Origin: an uncultured bacterium | GTDB lineage: Bacteria; Verrucomicrobiota; Kiritimatiellia; RFP12; UBA1067 | Reading direction: 5' to 3' | NCBI GenBank assembly: GCA_902799385.1 | Contig: CADCAK010000026.1 | Coordinates: forward strand, 1-37,711 | DNA length: 37,711 nt | Shown here: one piece after another, positions 1 to 8,295 of the stretch | Layout of the letters: the number at the start of each line of letters is the position of its first letter | Position numbering within the stretch: position 1 is the stretch's first letter | Program-made: the position numbers and the translations under genes | Notes under the pieces: model-generated | What the model saw: only the letters and a program-made list of their open reading frames with translations | The model's database searches: none | What the model was told of the DNA's origin: nothing

Positions 1-1
1 A

Positions 2-2272
2 AACCTGAAGCTCGTCGTTAAAGCCGGCTCGTCGTTCCAGAACGCGGCGACGCTTGCAAGCCGCGTCGCGGGTGAGTCGCTCACGTTCGAGGACGGCGCG
101 AAGCTCGTTGTAGAGCCGAAGGCAAACCAGATCGCCGTCTCTGCGCCCGCGATCGACGTGCAGGGCGTTTTGACCGTCTCTTCGTCTCCCGCCCTCCCGC
201 CGCTGGGCGTATACACCCTTATGCAGATAACGGGCAGCGGCACATTCGCCGCCGACGTCCTCTCCCGCATTACTTTTGAGAACGCGACTGCGAACTTCAC
301 TGTTTCGTTGAGCGCCGACGGCAAGACAATAAGCATGGTTCCAAACACGACTGTGCCAGTGTACGCCAAGATGGTGAAGGGCGAAGGCGACGTGTACGCT
401 TGGCGGTTCTACAACTATTATTGGAATGATATTACTGATGCTTGCGGCCTTTCCGTCCCTGACTCCACAATCAAGGTCTATGTGACATCAACGGAGGAGG
501 TTGCGCCCATTCTCGCGAATCCCGGGACGCCGGACGGTTACCGCATCGGCAACCTTTCTGCCGACGCCGACCTCACGTCGCTTTCCCCGCTCGTGATCGA
601 GACTGGTTCCGAAATCGACCTCAACGGCCATGCGCTCACAGTGTCCGGTTCGGTTGTCGATGCACTGAAAGCATCGACGAGGGATCTTGTCGTTAACGGA
701 AACTTCGAGGCGAAGTCCCTTTCCGACGGCGCGTACGACACGTCTGCGATAAGCGGCTGGTCGAAGAGCGGCACTGTGGCGCTGATCAAAAACAACAACA
801 GCTACGCCTACAAACAGTCATCTTCCGGGTCGGGTGAAAAGCAGAACACAACCGTGATGTGCTATATCGCGAAGAACGGCTACATTACCCAGACGATCAA
901 CGTGCCGGAGCAGGTGTTGTGTACTCTTTCGTTGAACAAGACCAACAAGAACTACTACAATAGCGGAAACAAGTACAATGACTCAAATGGCAGCGTCCAG
1001 ATTGACGGCTCGTCGAAGACCTCTCTGGCTTCCAATGCCGGCAATCAGGCGTCGATTTCAACGAAATTTGAACTGGCGGCCGGGTCGCACACGCTGAAGA
1101 TTGCCTGTACGAGCGGCACAGGATTTTCGGTGGACAACGTGAAATTGACCTGTACACCCTCGACGGCGACGATCACATCTTCGGCTGCAGGCGGCGAACT
1201 GCATGTCAATGTGCAGGAAAACACTGCCGTGACAAACTCCGCCGTGAACATCACCGGGCATGTCAAGTTCGTGAAGGAGGGCGCGGGTACGTTCGTCTCA
1301 AAGCGGACTGAGCTCTATTACGATGGCGGCAACGAGATCGTGGAAGGCAAGCTTATCACCGCCGAAGGCAGCGGGTCGAACAGAGACTGGTCGGCGGCAT
1401 ACCGCACGCTCGGCGCGACTGGCAAGACGATGACCGTGCGCAAGAACGGCACTCTGGACATCGCCGGCAACTACGAATACGGCAACTACCTTATCGTGCT
1501 CGACGGCGGCACACTCCGCAGCGGCAAGGTGATCGACACAAGCCCGATCAACCAGACGACGAACACCTCTTGGAACGGCATCGGCAAGTTGTCCCTGACG
1601 ACGAATTCCACCTTCTACCTGAGAAGCGACACGCTCTTCAGCGGCTGGGACGACACGCCAATCAATTTGAACGGCCATGAACTCCTGTTTCAGATGCACA
1701 TCGATTCTAAGAACGTATGGATGGCGAAGGACATGACGAACGGCACGATCCGACTCACGCCGGACAATGCCGGCAAGAGAAAATTCGCCATCTTCAAGCG
1801 AAATGTCGATGCGCGTACCGTCGATGTGATCGACGAGGCCGGTTGCATCAGTCCACTAACGACTTTCAGCGTCCGAAGCTACACTTCCAAGGCATCGACC
1901 GGAAACGATTTTTGGAACGGTACGGCACGCATGTACGTTTACGGCACATTTACGCCAGTGACGGACTATTTCTACGGCTGCACGATGATGGACGGCTCGA
2001 CAATCGATCTCTCCGGAAGGAGCGGCACATTGTCACTGACAAGCGCGGCGAACTGCGGCAGACGGACTGTGGATTTCGCCGACAACGCGACGATTTACGT
2101 CAAGTTGGGCGACCGCCGCGGGTTTTCCAGCAGAACGCCAGTAATCGGTTGGACGACGCGCCCCTCGAACTTGGACGGACTCACGTTCAAGCGCGCCGAG
2201 GGCAACGTCAATATGATCAAGAAGGACGACGGCGTCTATCTGGCGCCTGGACTAAGCTGCGTCATCAGGTAA
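2..2272 (+). CDS. Secreted surface protein with autotransporter-type beta-strand repeats and a jelly-roll-like domain (5' partial)
   Basis: The frame is open from base 2, so the start lies upstream; the GTG at 158 is only an internal codon. About 756 residues are visible. Around 670-1160 the protein reads VNGNFEA..., then a GW, and closes with SVDNVKL. This layout is typical of DUF642/carbohydrate-binding jelly-roll domains. It then continues as beta-rich Gly/Asn/Thr sequence with FVKEGAGTF followed by a YDGGNEIVEGKL-like turn, the pattern of autotransporter-associated beta-strand repeats. The protein ends without an aromatic-terminated beta-barrel and without a PEP-CTERM or sortase signal, so how it is anchored is unknown. 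The next gene starts 35 bases later on the same strand. Large proteins of this kind are frequent in Kiritimatiellota and Lentisphaerae genomes (family knowledge). Its ligand is unknown. Confidence 0.7.
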   Translation, partial: NLKLVVKAGSSFQNAATLASRVAGESLTFEDGAKLVVEPKANQIAVSAPAIDVQGVLTVSSSPALPPLGVYTLMQITGSGTFAADVLSRITFENATANFTVSLSADGKTISMVPNTTVPVYAKMVKGEGDVYAWRFYNYYWNDITDACGLSVPDSTIKVYVTSTEEVAPILANPGTPDGYRIGNLSADADLTSLSPLVIETGSEIDLNGHALTVSGSVVDALKASTRDLVVNGNFEAKSLSDGAYDTSAISGWSKSGTVALIKNNNSYAYKQSSSGSGEKQNTTVMCYIAKNGYITQTINVPEQVLCTLSLNKTNKNYYNSGNKYNDSNGSVQIDGSSKTSLASNAGNQASISTKFELAAGSHTLKIACTSGTGFSVDNVKLTCTPSTATITSSAAGGELHVNVQENTAVTNSAVNITGHVKFVKEGAGTFVSKRTELYYDGGNEIVEGKLITAEGSGSNRDWSAAYRTLGATGKTMTVRKNGTLDIAGNYEYGNYLIVLDGGTLRSGKVIDTSPINQTTNTSWNGIGKLSLTTNSTFYLRSDTLFSGWDDTPINLNGHELLFQMHIDSKNVWMAKDMTNGTIRLTPDNAGKRKFAIFKRNVDARTVDVIDEAGCISPLTTFSVRSYTSKASTGNDFWNGTARMYVYGTFTPVTDYFYGCTMMDGSTIDLSGRSGTLSLTSAANCGRRTVDFADNATIYVKLGDRRGFSSRTPVIGWTTRPSNLDGLTFKRAEGNVNMIKKDDGVYLAPGLSCVIR

Positions 2273-2307
2273 GGGCAAAGAAAATGAACACGAGGAGGTT
2301 GAAAGTC

Positions 2308-3405
2308 ATGTTCGCACGTCATTTGTCATTTGCCGGCTCTTTGCTTGTTCTTGCGTCAGCCTATTCGTCGTCTGCGGCTCCGGCGAATATAATCTTCGAC
2401 ACGGACATGATCGGCGACTTCGACGACGTGGGCGCGCTCGCGTGCCTGCACGCGCTCGCGGACGCGGGCGAATGCGAGATACTCGCCACGATCAGCTCCA
2501 CGCGCGGCAACGCCTCCGTGGGCGCGGTGGAGGTGATCAACCACTACTACGGGCGGGGCGACCTTCCCGTCGGCGCGCCGAAGGGGATGGGCGTCATAGG
2601 CGCAACGACCGATTCGAAGAAGAAAGTCGATCCAAAGTCCCCGCTCGACGCGTCCAAGGATCGCTACCACTTCAAGTACCGCAAGTTGCTTGTGGACTAC
2701 CCCGGCTGGTACCGCCATGCCGACGCCGACGACGCGCCCGACGCGAACGAGACGTACCGCCGCGTCCTCGCCGCGCAGCCGGACGGAAGCGTGACGATCT
2801 GCTCCGTCGGCTTTCTCACGAACATGCGCCGCCTCCTTGAGACGAAGCCGGACGCCATCTCGCCGCTCGACGGCAAGGCGCTTGTCGCGAAGAAGGTTAA
2901 GCTCTGGGTGGCAATGGCCTGTCAATATCCCTCCGGACAGGAGTTCAACTCGCAGTGGGACGCCAAGTCTTCGCGCATTGCGCTCGAAAACTGGCCGACG
3001 CCAATCGTGTTTTCCGACTGGCAGTACGGGCGCGACTGCTTCGCAGGACGCGCCGTCGCCGAGATGGAAGGGCCGCGCAATCCCGTGAAGGACGTCTTCG
3101 CGGGCAACCTCCCGTCCCGCGACGAGATTCGCAAGGACTCGCACAAGTGGCTCATGCGCTGCTTCGGCATGGGCGGGCGCTCCGCGTGGGACGAGACGGC
3201 GGTGCTTGTCGCCGTGCGCGGCATAGAGCCGTACTTCAACGCCGAGCGCGGCACCTACCGCATGGTCGGCAACAAAGGCGACAACACATGGTCGCCCGAC
3301 GCCGAGAAGGGGCCTCACCTTCGCATCACCGAGAAGGTTTCCAAGGCCGAAGTCGGCCGCGTCATCGACGAGCTGATCTGCCGCAAGCCGCAGGGCAAAC
3401 TGTGA
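2308..3405 (+). CDS. Secreted nucleoside-hydrolase-like protein (IUNH superfamily)
   Basis: The family cleaves the N-glycosidic bond of nucleosides using a Ca-binding aspartate cluster. The mature N-terminus shows IIFDTDMIGDFDDVGAL, a variant of the family's DTDxxxDxD signature. I chose ATG 2308 over the in-frame ATG 2284 because a strong Shine-Dalgarno GAGGAGG (2292-2298) lies 9 bases before it. The resulting N-terminus (MFARHLSFAGSLLVLASAYSSSAA) is a clean signal peptide. The product is 365 residues, slightly longer than the roughly 310-residue cytosolic enzymes. The middle has SVTICSVGFLTNM, matching the family strand that follows the metal site. Secretion and its place among glycosidases suggest extracellular nucleoside or glycoside scavenging (inference). 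Substrate is unknown, and PVC genomes contain many divergent members of this fold. Confidence 0.8.
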   Translation: MFARHLSFAGSLLVLASAYSSSAAPANIIFDTDMIGDFDDVGALACLHALADAGECEILATISSTRGNASVGAVEVINHYYGRGDLPVGAPKGMGVIGATTDSKKKVDPKSPLDASKDRYHFKYRKLLVDYPGWYRHADADDAPDANETYRRVLAAQPDGSVTICSVGFLTNMRRLLETKPDAISPLDGKALVAKKVKLWVAMACQYPSGQEFNSQWDAKSSRIALENWPTPIVFSDWQYGRDCFAGRAVAEMEGPRNPVKDVFAGNLPSRDEIRKDSHKWLMRCFGMGGRSAWDETAVLVAVRGIEPYFNAERGTYRMVGNKGDNTWSPDAEKGPHLRITEKVSKAEVGRVIDELICRKPQGKL

Positions 3406-3434
3406 ATTGATGTCCCCATATTAGCCTCAAAAGT

Positions 3435-4520
3435 GTGCATGCCATAAATAAAACCCTGAGTTATTTGCTGGCGGTGTCAGCGGCTGCGCTTGCGGCATTC
3501 CCTGCCGTGGCGGGATTCGCAAATTCCATTGCGCTTCCAACGAATGTGGTCTCGGCGCTCCGCAAGAGTGCGCCGATTCTCGTCTCGCCGATGCCCGCCG
3601 CGAAGGTTGAGAGGATATGCCCCGTAATGTCCGATGTTCAGCTTTCGCCGGACAAGTCGCTCGCAGTGGTGCTTGTTGACGGGCCGTTTTGCCTGACGGC
3701 GGTCTCAAAGAACGGCAAGGCGGTGGAACTTTCCGTCCCCGTGAAGCCAGGGGGGAAGGAATGCGTCAAACGCTGGTTCGCTGCGGAGGACGTGTTCGGC
3801 AATGTCAAGTGGAATTTGCGGAACTACAAGACCAAGACGCAGAACCTGCTGTATTTTGCCAGGGGCAGGGAACCTGTCGAGCTGACGGGACGCGTTGCCG
3901 GCAATCGCGACTGCATGCAGCTTGGCACCGCTACGGTCGGCAAGACAGGCTACAAGGTCATCCTGCGGGACGTGTTGAGGCCGATGGCAGAACGGCATGC
4001 CCTGGCCAACAAGCGCTGCGTGGTGTTGGCGCGCGAGGCGCCGCCCGTCAATACGATGGAGGGATACCATAAGCGCGTCGGCGAACTCTATGGCGAATAT
4101 GTCTACCGCTCGGGTGCGCCATGGGGTTCGGGGCATTTCCCCATCATCTCCTGGCATCCCAAGCATCGCCGATTTGCATGCGCCGCCTTTGCCAACGACT
4201 TCTCGATGTATGTGTTTGGAAAGCCGTATGACAGAGGCTCGACTCGGTTTACCGACCCTGAGGAGATACGTACGGGCGACTTCATTCGCCTAAGTGGCAA
4301 CGGGCACAAGGTCATCGTGGCGTATCGTGACGGCGAAAAACTGTACACGATAGAGGGCAACCTCAACAAAACCATGCAGATGTCAACGACACGCCACCGC
4401 ATCAAGGGCGGGAAGTTGTTCAGAAATGGCTCCAAGCGCAAGATATCGGCCGGTTTCCACCTTTGGAATCCACCGAAAGACGATAAGGACCTCAAGCACA
4501 TGAGGCCTTTGGGAAAATGA
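3435..4520 (+). CDS. Secreted cysteine hydrolase, CHAP/NlpC-P60-like
   Basis: 361 residues from a GTG start. The N-terminus has a signal peptide ending near AVAGFA. There is no clear Shine-Dalgarno, so the start is approximate. The first 200 residues match nothing I recognise. The C-terminal part has the order expected of a papain-like CHAP/NlpC domain: Cys249 in RFACAAFANDF, then GDFIRL at 281-286, then His291 in NGHKVIVAYRDG, then an acidic/Asn candidate in IEGN (307-309). This resembles peptidoglycan amidases and endopeptidases. The gene sits between a nucleoside hydrolase and a rhamnosidase, and its stop overlaps an upstream in-frame ATG of the latter, so co-transcription is likely. The function is inferred from motif order only; a different cysteine-peptidase-fold role is possible. 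Confidence 0.55.
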   Translation: MHAINKTLSYLLAVSAAALAAFPAVAGFANSIALPTNVVSALRKSAPILVSPMPAAKVERICPVMSDVQLSPDKSLAVVLVDGPFCLTAVSKNGKAVELSVPVKPGGKECVKRWFAAEDVFGNVKWNLRNYKTKTQNLLYFARGREPVELTGRVAGNRDCMQLGTATVGKTGYKVILRDVLRPMAERHALANKRCVVLAREAPPVNTMEGYHKRVGELYGEYVYRSGAPWGSGHFPIISWHPKHRRFACAAFANDFSMYVFGKPYDRGSTRFTDPEEIRTGDFIRLSGNGHKVIVAYRDGEKLYTIEGNLNKTMQMSTTRHRIKGGKLFRNGSKRKISAGFHLWNPPKDDKDLKHMRPLGK

Positions 4521-4534
4521 AAGGAGAGTTGTTC

Positions 4535-6754
4535 ATGTGCTTGAAGCTTGTGATGACACTGGCGGGGGCTTTTTTCGCCTGCGCCGCTTTTGCGGTTCGG
4601 TTTGACGCAGCCGAGCCGATTTGGACTGCGGCGGAGCGGGGCGAGATAAACTCGACCATTGCCTTTACGACGCATTTCGAGTGGGACGGCAAGGCGCCGC
4701 TTCAATTGCGGTTGGCGGGCTGTTCGATATTCAAGGTCTTCGTGAACGGCAAGTTCGCCGCATACGGTCCCGCGCGCGGTCCGCATGGATGGTTTAGGAT
4801 GGACGAGTGGGATATTTCCCGTGTCGCGCGGAAGGGCGACAACAGGCTGAACATCGTAGGCGTTGCCTACAACACCACGACCTACTACATTGTCGAGCAT
4901 GAGCCGTTTCTCCAGGCCGAGGTGCTTTCGGGCGGGAAGGTCGTGCGGGCGACAGGTGATGGAAAGTGGGATGCCAATTTCACCGGGCGTGTCCGCAAGA
5001 CGCAGCGTTACAGCCTACAGCGGGCGCAAAGCGAAGTCTACGAAGTGTCGCGGCACGACTATTGGGAATGGTGGAAGCGCGACGGGTTCAAGGACAAGTC
5101 GCTGGTCATTGCCAATGCGCCGGCCGTGAGGCTTCTCGAGCGAGGAGCGCCGTATCCTAAGTTTGAGATCGACGGCACCTACCGTCCGACCGACGTCCTC
5201 GCGGTCGGTCTCCGCAAGGGCGATCTCGGCAAGGCGCCGCATCTCTGGGACGAGAAGTCGAGCTTCTTGGGACGGACTTATCCGACCGACGCGCTGCAAT
5301 ACCGTCCCTCGGTCGAATGGTGGAAGCGGACCATAGTGCCGCAGGCGAAGCTTGAAGGAGAAGTGGCGAAGGTCGATATGGCGCACGGTGTCCGCTACGA
5401 GGGTGCAATAAACGACACCGGTTTTCTGCGGCTCAAGGTGAAAGTGACGAAGCCGGGCCGACTGCTCGTCGGGTTCGACGAGATTCTCGTAGACGGCAAG
5501 CTCGATTTCCTAAAGCGGTTCAGGTGCAACAACATCGTCATGTGGGATGTGAAGGAGCCCGGCGACTACGATTTCGAGTCGTTCGAGCCGTATACCTTCA
5601 AGTTCGCCGAGGTGATAATGCTGGAGGGTGAGGCCATCGTCGAGAAGCTGGAGATGAGGACCTACAAGAACCCGAACGCGACGCGGATATGCTCGCTGAA
5701 CGATCCGGCGGGCCGCAAGATCTTCGAGGCGGCGCGAGAGACTTTCGCGCAGAACGCGGTCGACGTATTTACGGACTGCCCGAGCCGCGAGCGCGCCGGC
5801 TGGCTTTGCGACAGCTACTTCACCGGCCCTGCCGAGCATTTCTTTACGGGGAGGAACGAAATCGAGCGCACGTTCCTGCGCAACTTCGCGCTTGCCGACA
5901 GGTTCCCGCATCTCCCCGATGGGATGGTGCCGATGTGCTATCCTGGCGACCACATCAACAAGAACTACATACCGAACTGGTCTATGTGGCTCATTCTCGA
6001 GCTTGCAAACTATTTCGAGCGGACGGGAGATCGCGAAACCGTAGACCTGCTTCGGCCTCGCGTTGAGGGGCTCATGAAATTCTACGCGCAGTACTTGAAC
6101 GCGGACGGTGCGCTTGCAAACCTGCCTGGCTGGGTGTTTGTGGAGTGGAGCCACGCCAACGACGCAAAGCTTGTCAAGGACGGTGTCAATTGGCCATCGA
6201 ACATGACATACTCGGATGTCCTTGCCAAAGTGGCTCGGCTTTACAACCGTCCCGAGCTCGCCGAACAGTCTGAGAAGCTAAAAGGGCTAATTCGCGAACG
6301 TTCGTATGACGGCATCTGGTTCAGGGACAACGCGAAGCATCCCGATGTAACCGAGACATGCCAGTACTATGCGTTTTTCCACGGTGTCGCCACGCCGAAT
6401 ACGCATCCGGAGCTGTGGAAACGGCTGACAGACGAGTTCGGGCCGGAGCGGAAGGCAAAGGGGCTCTACAAGGAGGTCTGGCCGTCAAACGCCTTTATCG
6501 GGAGTCTGATGCGGCTAATCGTATTGAAGCGCGAGGGCTGCGACGCACAGGTTTCCCGCGAGATTCGAGGGTACTATCTCAAGATGGCTGAGGCGACAGG
6601 AACGCTGTGGGAACACGACCGCCCGAAGGCAAGCTGCAATCATGGATTCGCCTCCTATCTGGCAATTCTCCTTGACGAGACGAATATGTGCGCTAAAAGT
6701 CTTAGCCGTGTAGAACATGTAGAACGTGTAGATCTTTGCCAAGGCTACTATTGA
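4535..6754 (+). CDS. Secreted alpha-L-rhamnosidase-like glycosidase (GH78 type)
   Basis: 739 residues. ATG 4535 is preferred over ATG 4517 because AAGGAG (4521-4526) lies 8 bases upstream and the N-terminus MCLKLVMTLAGAFFACAAFA is a signal peptide. An N-terminal beta-sandwich carries FKVFVNGKFAAYGPARGP, typical of the rhamnosidase N domain. The (alpha/alpha)6 domain has DCPSRERAGWLCD with D414, E419 and D426. The spacing of +5 and +12 matches the catalytic cluster of characterised GH78 enzymes (D567/E572/D579 in Bacillus RhaB). TLWEH followed by CNHGFASY near the C-terminus is the usual end of the barrel. No large C-terminal domain follows; the last ~15 residues are encoded by a 9-bp repeat and look like a replaced tail. 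The likely role is removing terminal rhamnose from plant or microbial glycans in the periplasm or outside. Confidence 0.85.
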   Translation: MCLKLVMTLAGAFFACAAFAVRFDAAEPIWTAAERGEINSTIAFTTHFEWDGKAPLQLRLAGCSIFKVFVNGKFAAYGPARGPHGWFRMDEWDISRVARKGDNRLNIVGVAYNTTTYYIVEHEPFLQAEVLSGGKVVRATGDGKWDANFTGRVRKTQRYSLQRAQSEVYEVSRHDYWEWWKRDGFKDKSLVIANAPAVRLLERGAPYPKFEIDGTYRPTDVLAVGLRKGDLGKAPHLWDEKSSFLGRTYPTDALQYRPSVEWWKRTIVPQAKLEGEVAKVDMAHGVRYEGAINDTGFLRLKVKVTKPGRLLVGFDEILVDGKLDFLKRFRCNNIVMWDVKEPGDYDFESFEPYTFKFAEVIMLEGEAIVEKLEMRTYKNPNATRICSLNDPAGRKIFEAARETFAQNAVDVFTDCPSRERAGWLCDSYFTGPAEHFFTGRNEIERTFLRNFALADRFPHLPDGMVPMCYPGDHINKNYIPNWSMWLILELANYFERTGDRETVDLLRPRVEGLMKFYAQYLNADGALANLPGWVFVEWSHANDAKLVKDGVNWPSNMTYSDVLAKVARLYNRPELAEQSEKLKGLIRERSYDGIWFRDNAKHPDVTETCQYYAFFHGVATPNTHPELWKRLTDEFGPERKAKGLYKEVWPSNAFIGSLMRLIVLKREGCDAQVSREIRGYYLKMAEATGTLWEHDRPKASCNHGFASYLAILLDETNMCAKSLSRVEHVERVDLCQGYY
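6711..6732 (+). repeat. 9-bp imperfect tandem repeat at the 3' end of the rhamnosidase gene
   Basis: Units TAGAACATG, TAGAACGTG and a partial TAGATC follow in phase (6711, 6720, 6729). They encode the unusual HVERVDL tail of the rhamnosidase. They look like a short dispersed or slipped repeat that replaced the original C-terminus, since the sequence afterwards stops within 25 bases. Confidence 0.6.
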
Positions 6755-6851
6755 GGGATTAGTCGTTATATGATGCAAAGAACAACGCTGATATGTCGCC
6801 AGAAGGTGCAAGGCATGGGCAAGATTCATCCGTATAAAGTGCAAATCGGCA

Positions 6852-6880
6852 TTGACAATAGTCGGGAAATAGGGTATGCT
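6852..6880 (+). promoter_or_regulatory. Sigma70-type promoter of the AAA/DUF4143 ATPase gene
   Basis: A perfect TTGACA (6852-6857), a 17-base spacer and TATGCT (6875-6880) lie 31 bases before ATG 6912. It is the only promoter in the window with a perfect -35 and no TGG extension at its -10, which fits a gene of foreign origin. Confidence 0.6.
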
Positions 6881-6911
6881 ATGCGTCGTCAGATTATGAA
6901 AGGCGACTGAA

Positions 6912-8219
6912 ATGAGGCGATTTGCACTTGAAAAACTAAAGAACTGGCGAAATAGGCCAGACAGAAAGCCTCTTGTCTTTAATGGTGCGCGTCAAGTTGG
7001 CAAGACATGGTTGCTGAAAGAGTTCGGCAGAACTGAATTCAGGAATTGTGCATATGTGGCTTTTGACGGCAACCCTGCAATGCGGGAGTTCTTCAAGGCA
7101 GGATACTCTGATGTCAAGCGTCTCATTACTGGTATTCAAGCGGATACCGGTGTCACGGTGATGCCGCAAGATACCCTCATTGTCCTAGATGAAATACAAC
7201 TTTGCCCAGAAGCATTGACATCGCTGAAATACTGGCAGGAAAACGCTCCTGAATATGCGGTTGTGGCGGCTGGCTCGCTATTGGGGTTGGAATTGCAGTC
7301 TGGTACCGGTTATCCTGTTGGCAAGACCCTGTCAATGCACTTGTATCCAATGAGTTTCGGAGAATTCCTTTGCGCCATCGGCGAGGAAAAGATATGGGAA
7401 TTGGTATGCTCTGGCGATTGGACAATGATAGGCCCGTTTGCTATACGCTTGAAAGAAATGTTGTGTCTGTATTTCTATGTTGGTGGGATGCCGGCGGCGG
7501 TGGATGCATTTGTGAAATCACGCAATCCGGCAGATGCCAGGGATGTGCAATCTCAAATACTGCTTGACTACGACAGGGATTTCGCCAAGCATGTTCCGAA
7601 GAATCACTTGCCTCGGATTCGTGCATTGTGGCGATCCCTGTCTAAGCATTTGGCCAAGCAAGACAAGCGTTTTGTGGCGACAGAAGTGGATGGCGTGAAA
7701 CAGGCCCGCGACTTGCGCGACTCGTTCGCGTGGCTTGAAGGCGCAGGACTTGGATATCGTATTTGGAATGTGACCAAGCCAAATATTCCTCTCGCCTCCT
7801 ATCAAAATCACCTTTTTAAGTTTTTTGGAGTTGATGTCGGGTTGCTTGCCGCGCAATCGGGCATATCGGCTCGTGCGATTCTGGAAGGGGACAGGGTTTT
7901 CACCGAGTTTAATGGGGCTTTGACGGAGCAGTATGTTCAACAAGAGCTTCGTGCCTCATGTGGCATGTCGCCATATTTTTGGGCAAGGCCTGATTCACAG
8001 GCGGAGATAGATTTCCTTGTGGAATGCGAGGCGGGAATCGTTCCGATCGAGGCGAAAGCAAGGTGCAATCTCAAAGCCAAGAGTCTTTCTTTGTTCAGGA
8101 ATAGATTTAGTCCGCAACTTGCCGTCCGAACATCCCTCGCCGATTATCGTAAGGCGGACGGATTGCTAGACTTGCCGCTTTATGCGTTGGCTACATTGCC
8201 CTCTGAATTTGAAAAATGA
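6912..8219 (+). CDS. AAA-family ATPase with DUF4143 domain
   Basis: 435 residues. The Walker A motif GARQVGKT is at residues 25-32, Walker B is LIVLDEIQ near 90-97, and a sensor-like VVAAGSLLG follows. The second half has the DUF4143 pattern: a winged-helix region, GLGYRIWNV, then FTEFNGALTEQYVQQEL and FWARPDSQAEIDFLVE. The last resembles a PD-(D/E)XK nuclease-like core (D-x-E-x-D-F, then PIEAKA). These multi-copy ATPases are common in gut bacteria; their biological role is not established. Base composition is visibly more AT-rich than the neighbours, and it has its own consensus promoter. It sits between a rhamnosidase with an altered tail and a convergent glycosidase gene. I infer a laterally acquired insertion. 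Confidence 0.9.
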   Translation: MRRFALEKLKNWRNRPDRKPLVFNGARQVGKTWLLKEFGRTEFRNCAYVAFDGNPAMREFFKAGYSDVKRLITGIQADTGVTVMPQDTLIVLDEIQLCPEALTSLKYWQENAPEYAVVAAGSLLGLELQSGTGYPVGKTLSMHLYPMSFGEFLCAIGEEKIWELVCSGDWTMIGPFAIRLKEMLCLYFYVGGMPAAVDAFVKSRNPADARDVQSQILLDYDRDFAKHVPKNHLPRIRALWRSLSKHLAKQDKRFVATEVDGVKQARDLRDSFAWLEGAGLGYRIWNVTKPNIPLASYQNHLFKFFGVDVGLLAAQSGISARAILEGDRVFTEFNGALTEQYVQQELRASCGMSPYFWARPDSQAEIDFLVECEAGIVPIEAKARCNLKAKSLSLFRNRFSPQLAVRTSLADYRKADGLLDLPLYALATLPSEFEK

Positions 8220-8225
8220 AAATCT

Positions 8226-8256
8226 CTCGCATAACCGCTGCTATAATGGTTGCGAG
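8226..8256. other. Inverted repeat between convergent genes (possible terminator)
   Basis: CTCGC-AT-AACC (8226-8236) pairs with GGTTGCGAG (8248-8256), a 9-bp stem with a 2-base bulge. Its loop contains TATAAT (8242-8247). It lies just after the ATPase stop and just beyond the 3' end of the opposite-strand glycosidase, so a bidirectional terminator is possible. There is no T-run. Confidence 0.35.
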
Positions 8257-8295
8257 GGGCTACAGGGTCAGAGAGCCACGAAGTGCGGCCGGGCG

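Noticed and set aside
1717-2307. Upstream extension of the nucleoside hydrolase frame across the end of the first gene
   Set aside because: The extra 197 codons are Arg-rich out-of-frame sequence of the beta-strand-repeat protein. GAGGAGG before ATG 2308 and the signal peptide fix the start.
2356-3318. 320-codon minus-strand frame over the nucleoside hydrolase gene
   Set aside because: It has Arg/Val/His-biased antisense composition and no start signal, and the + strand gene has an SD, a signal peptide and a family motif.
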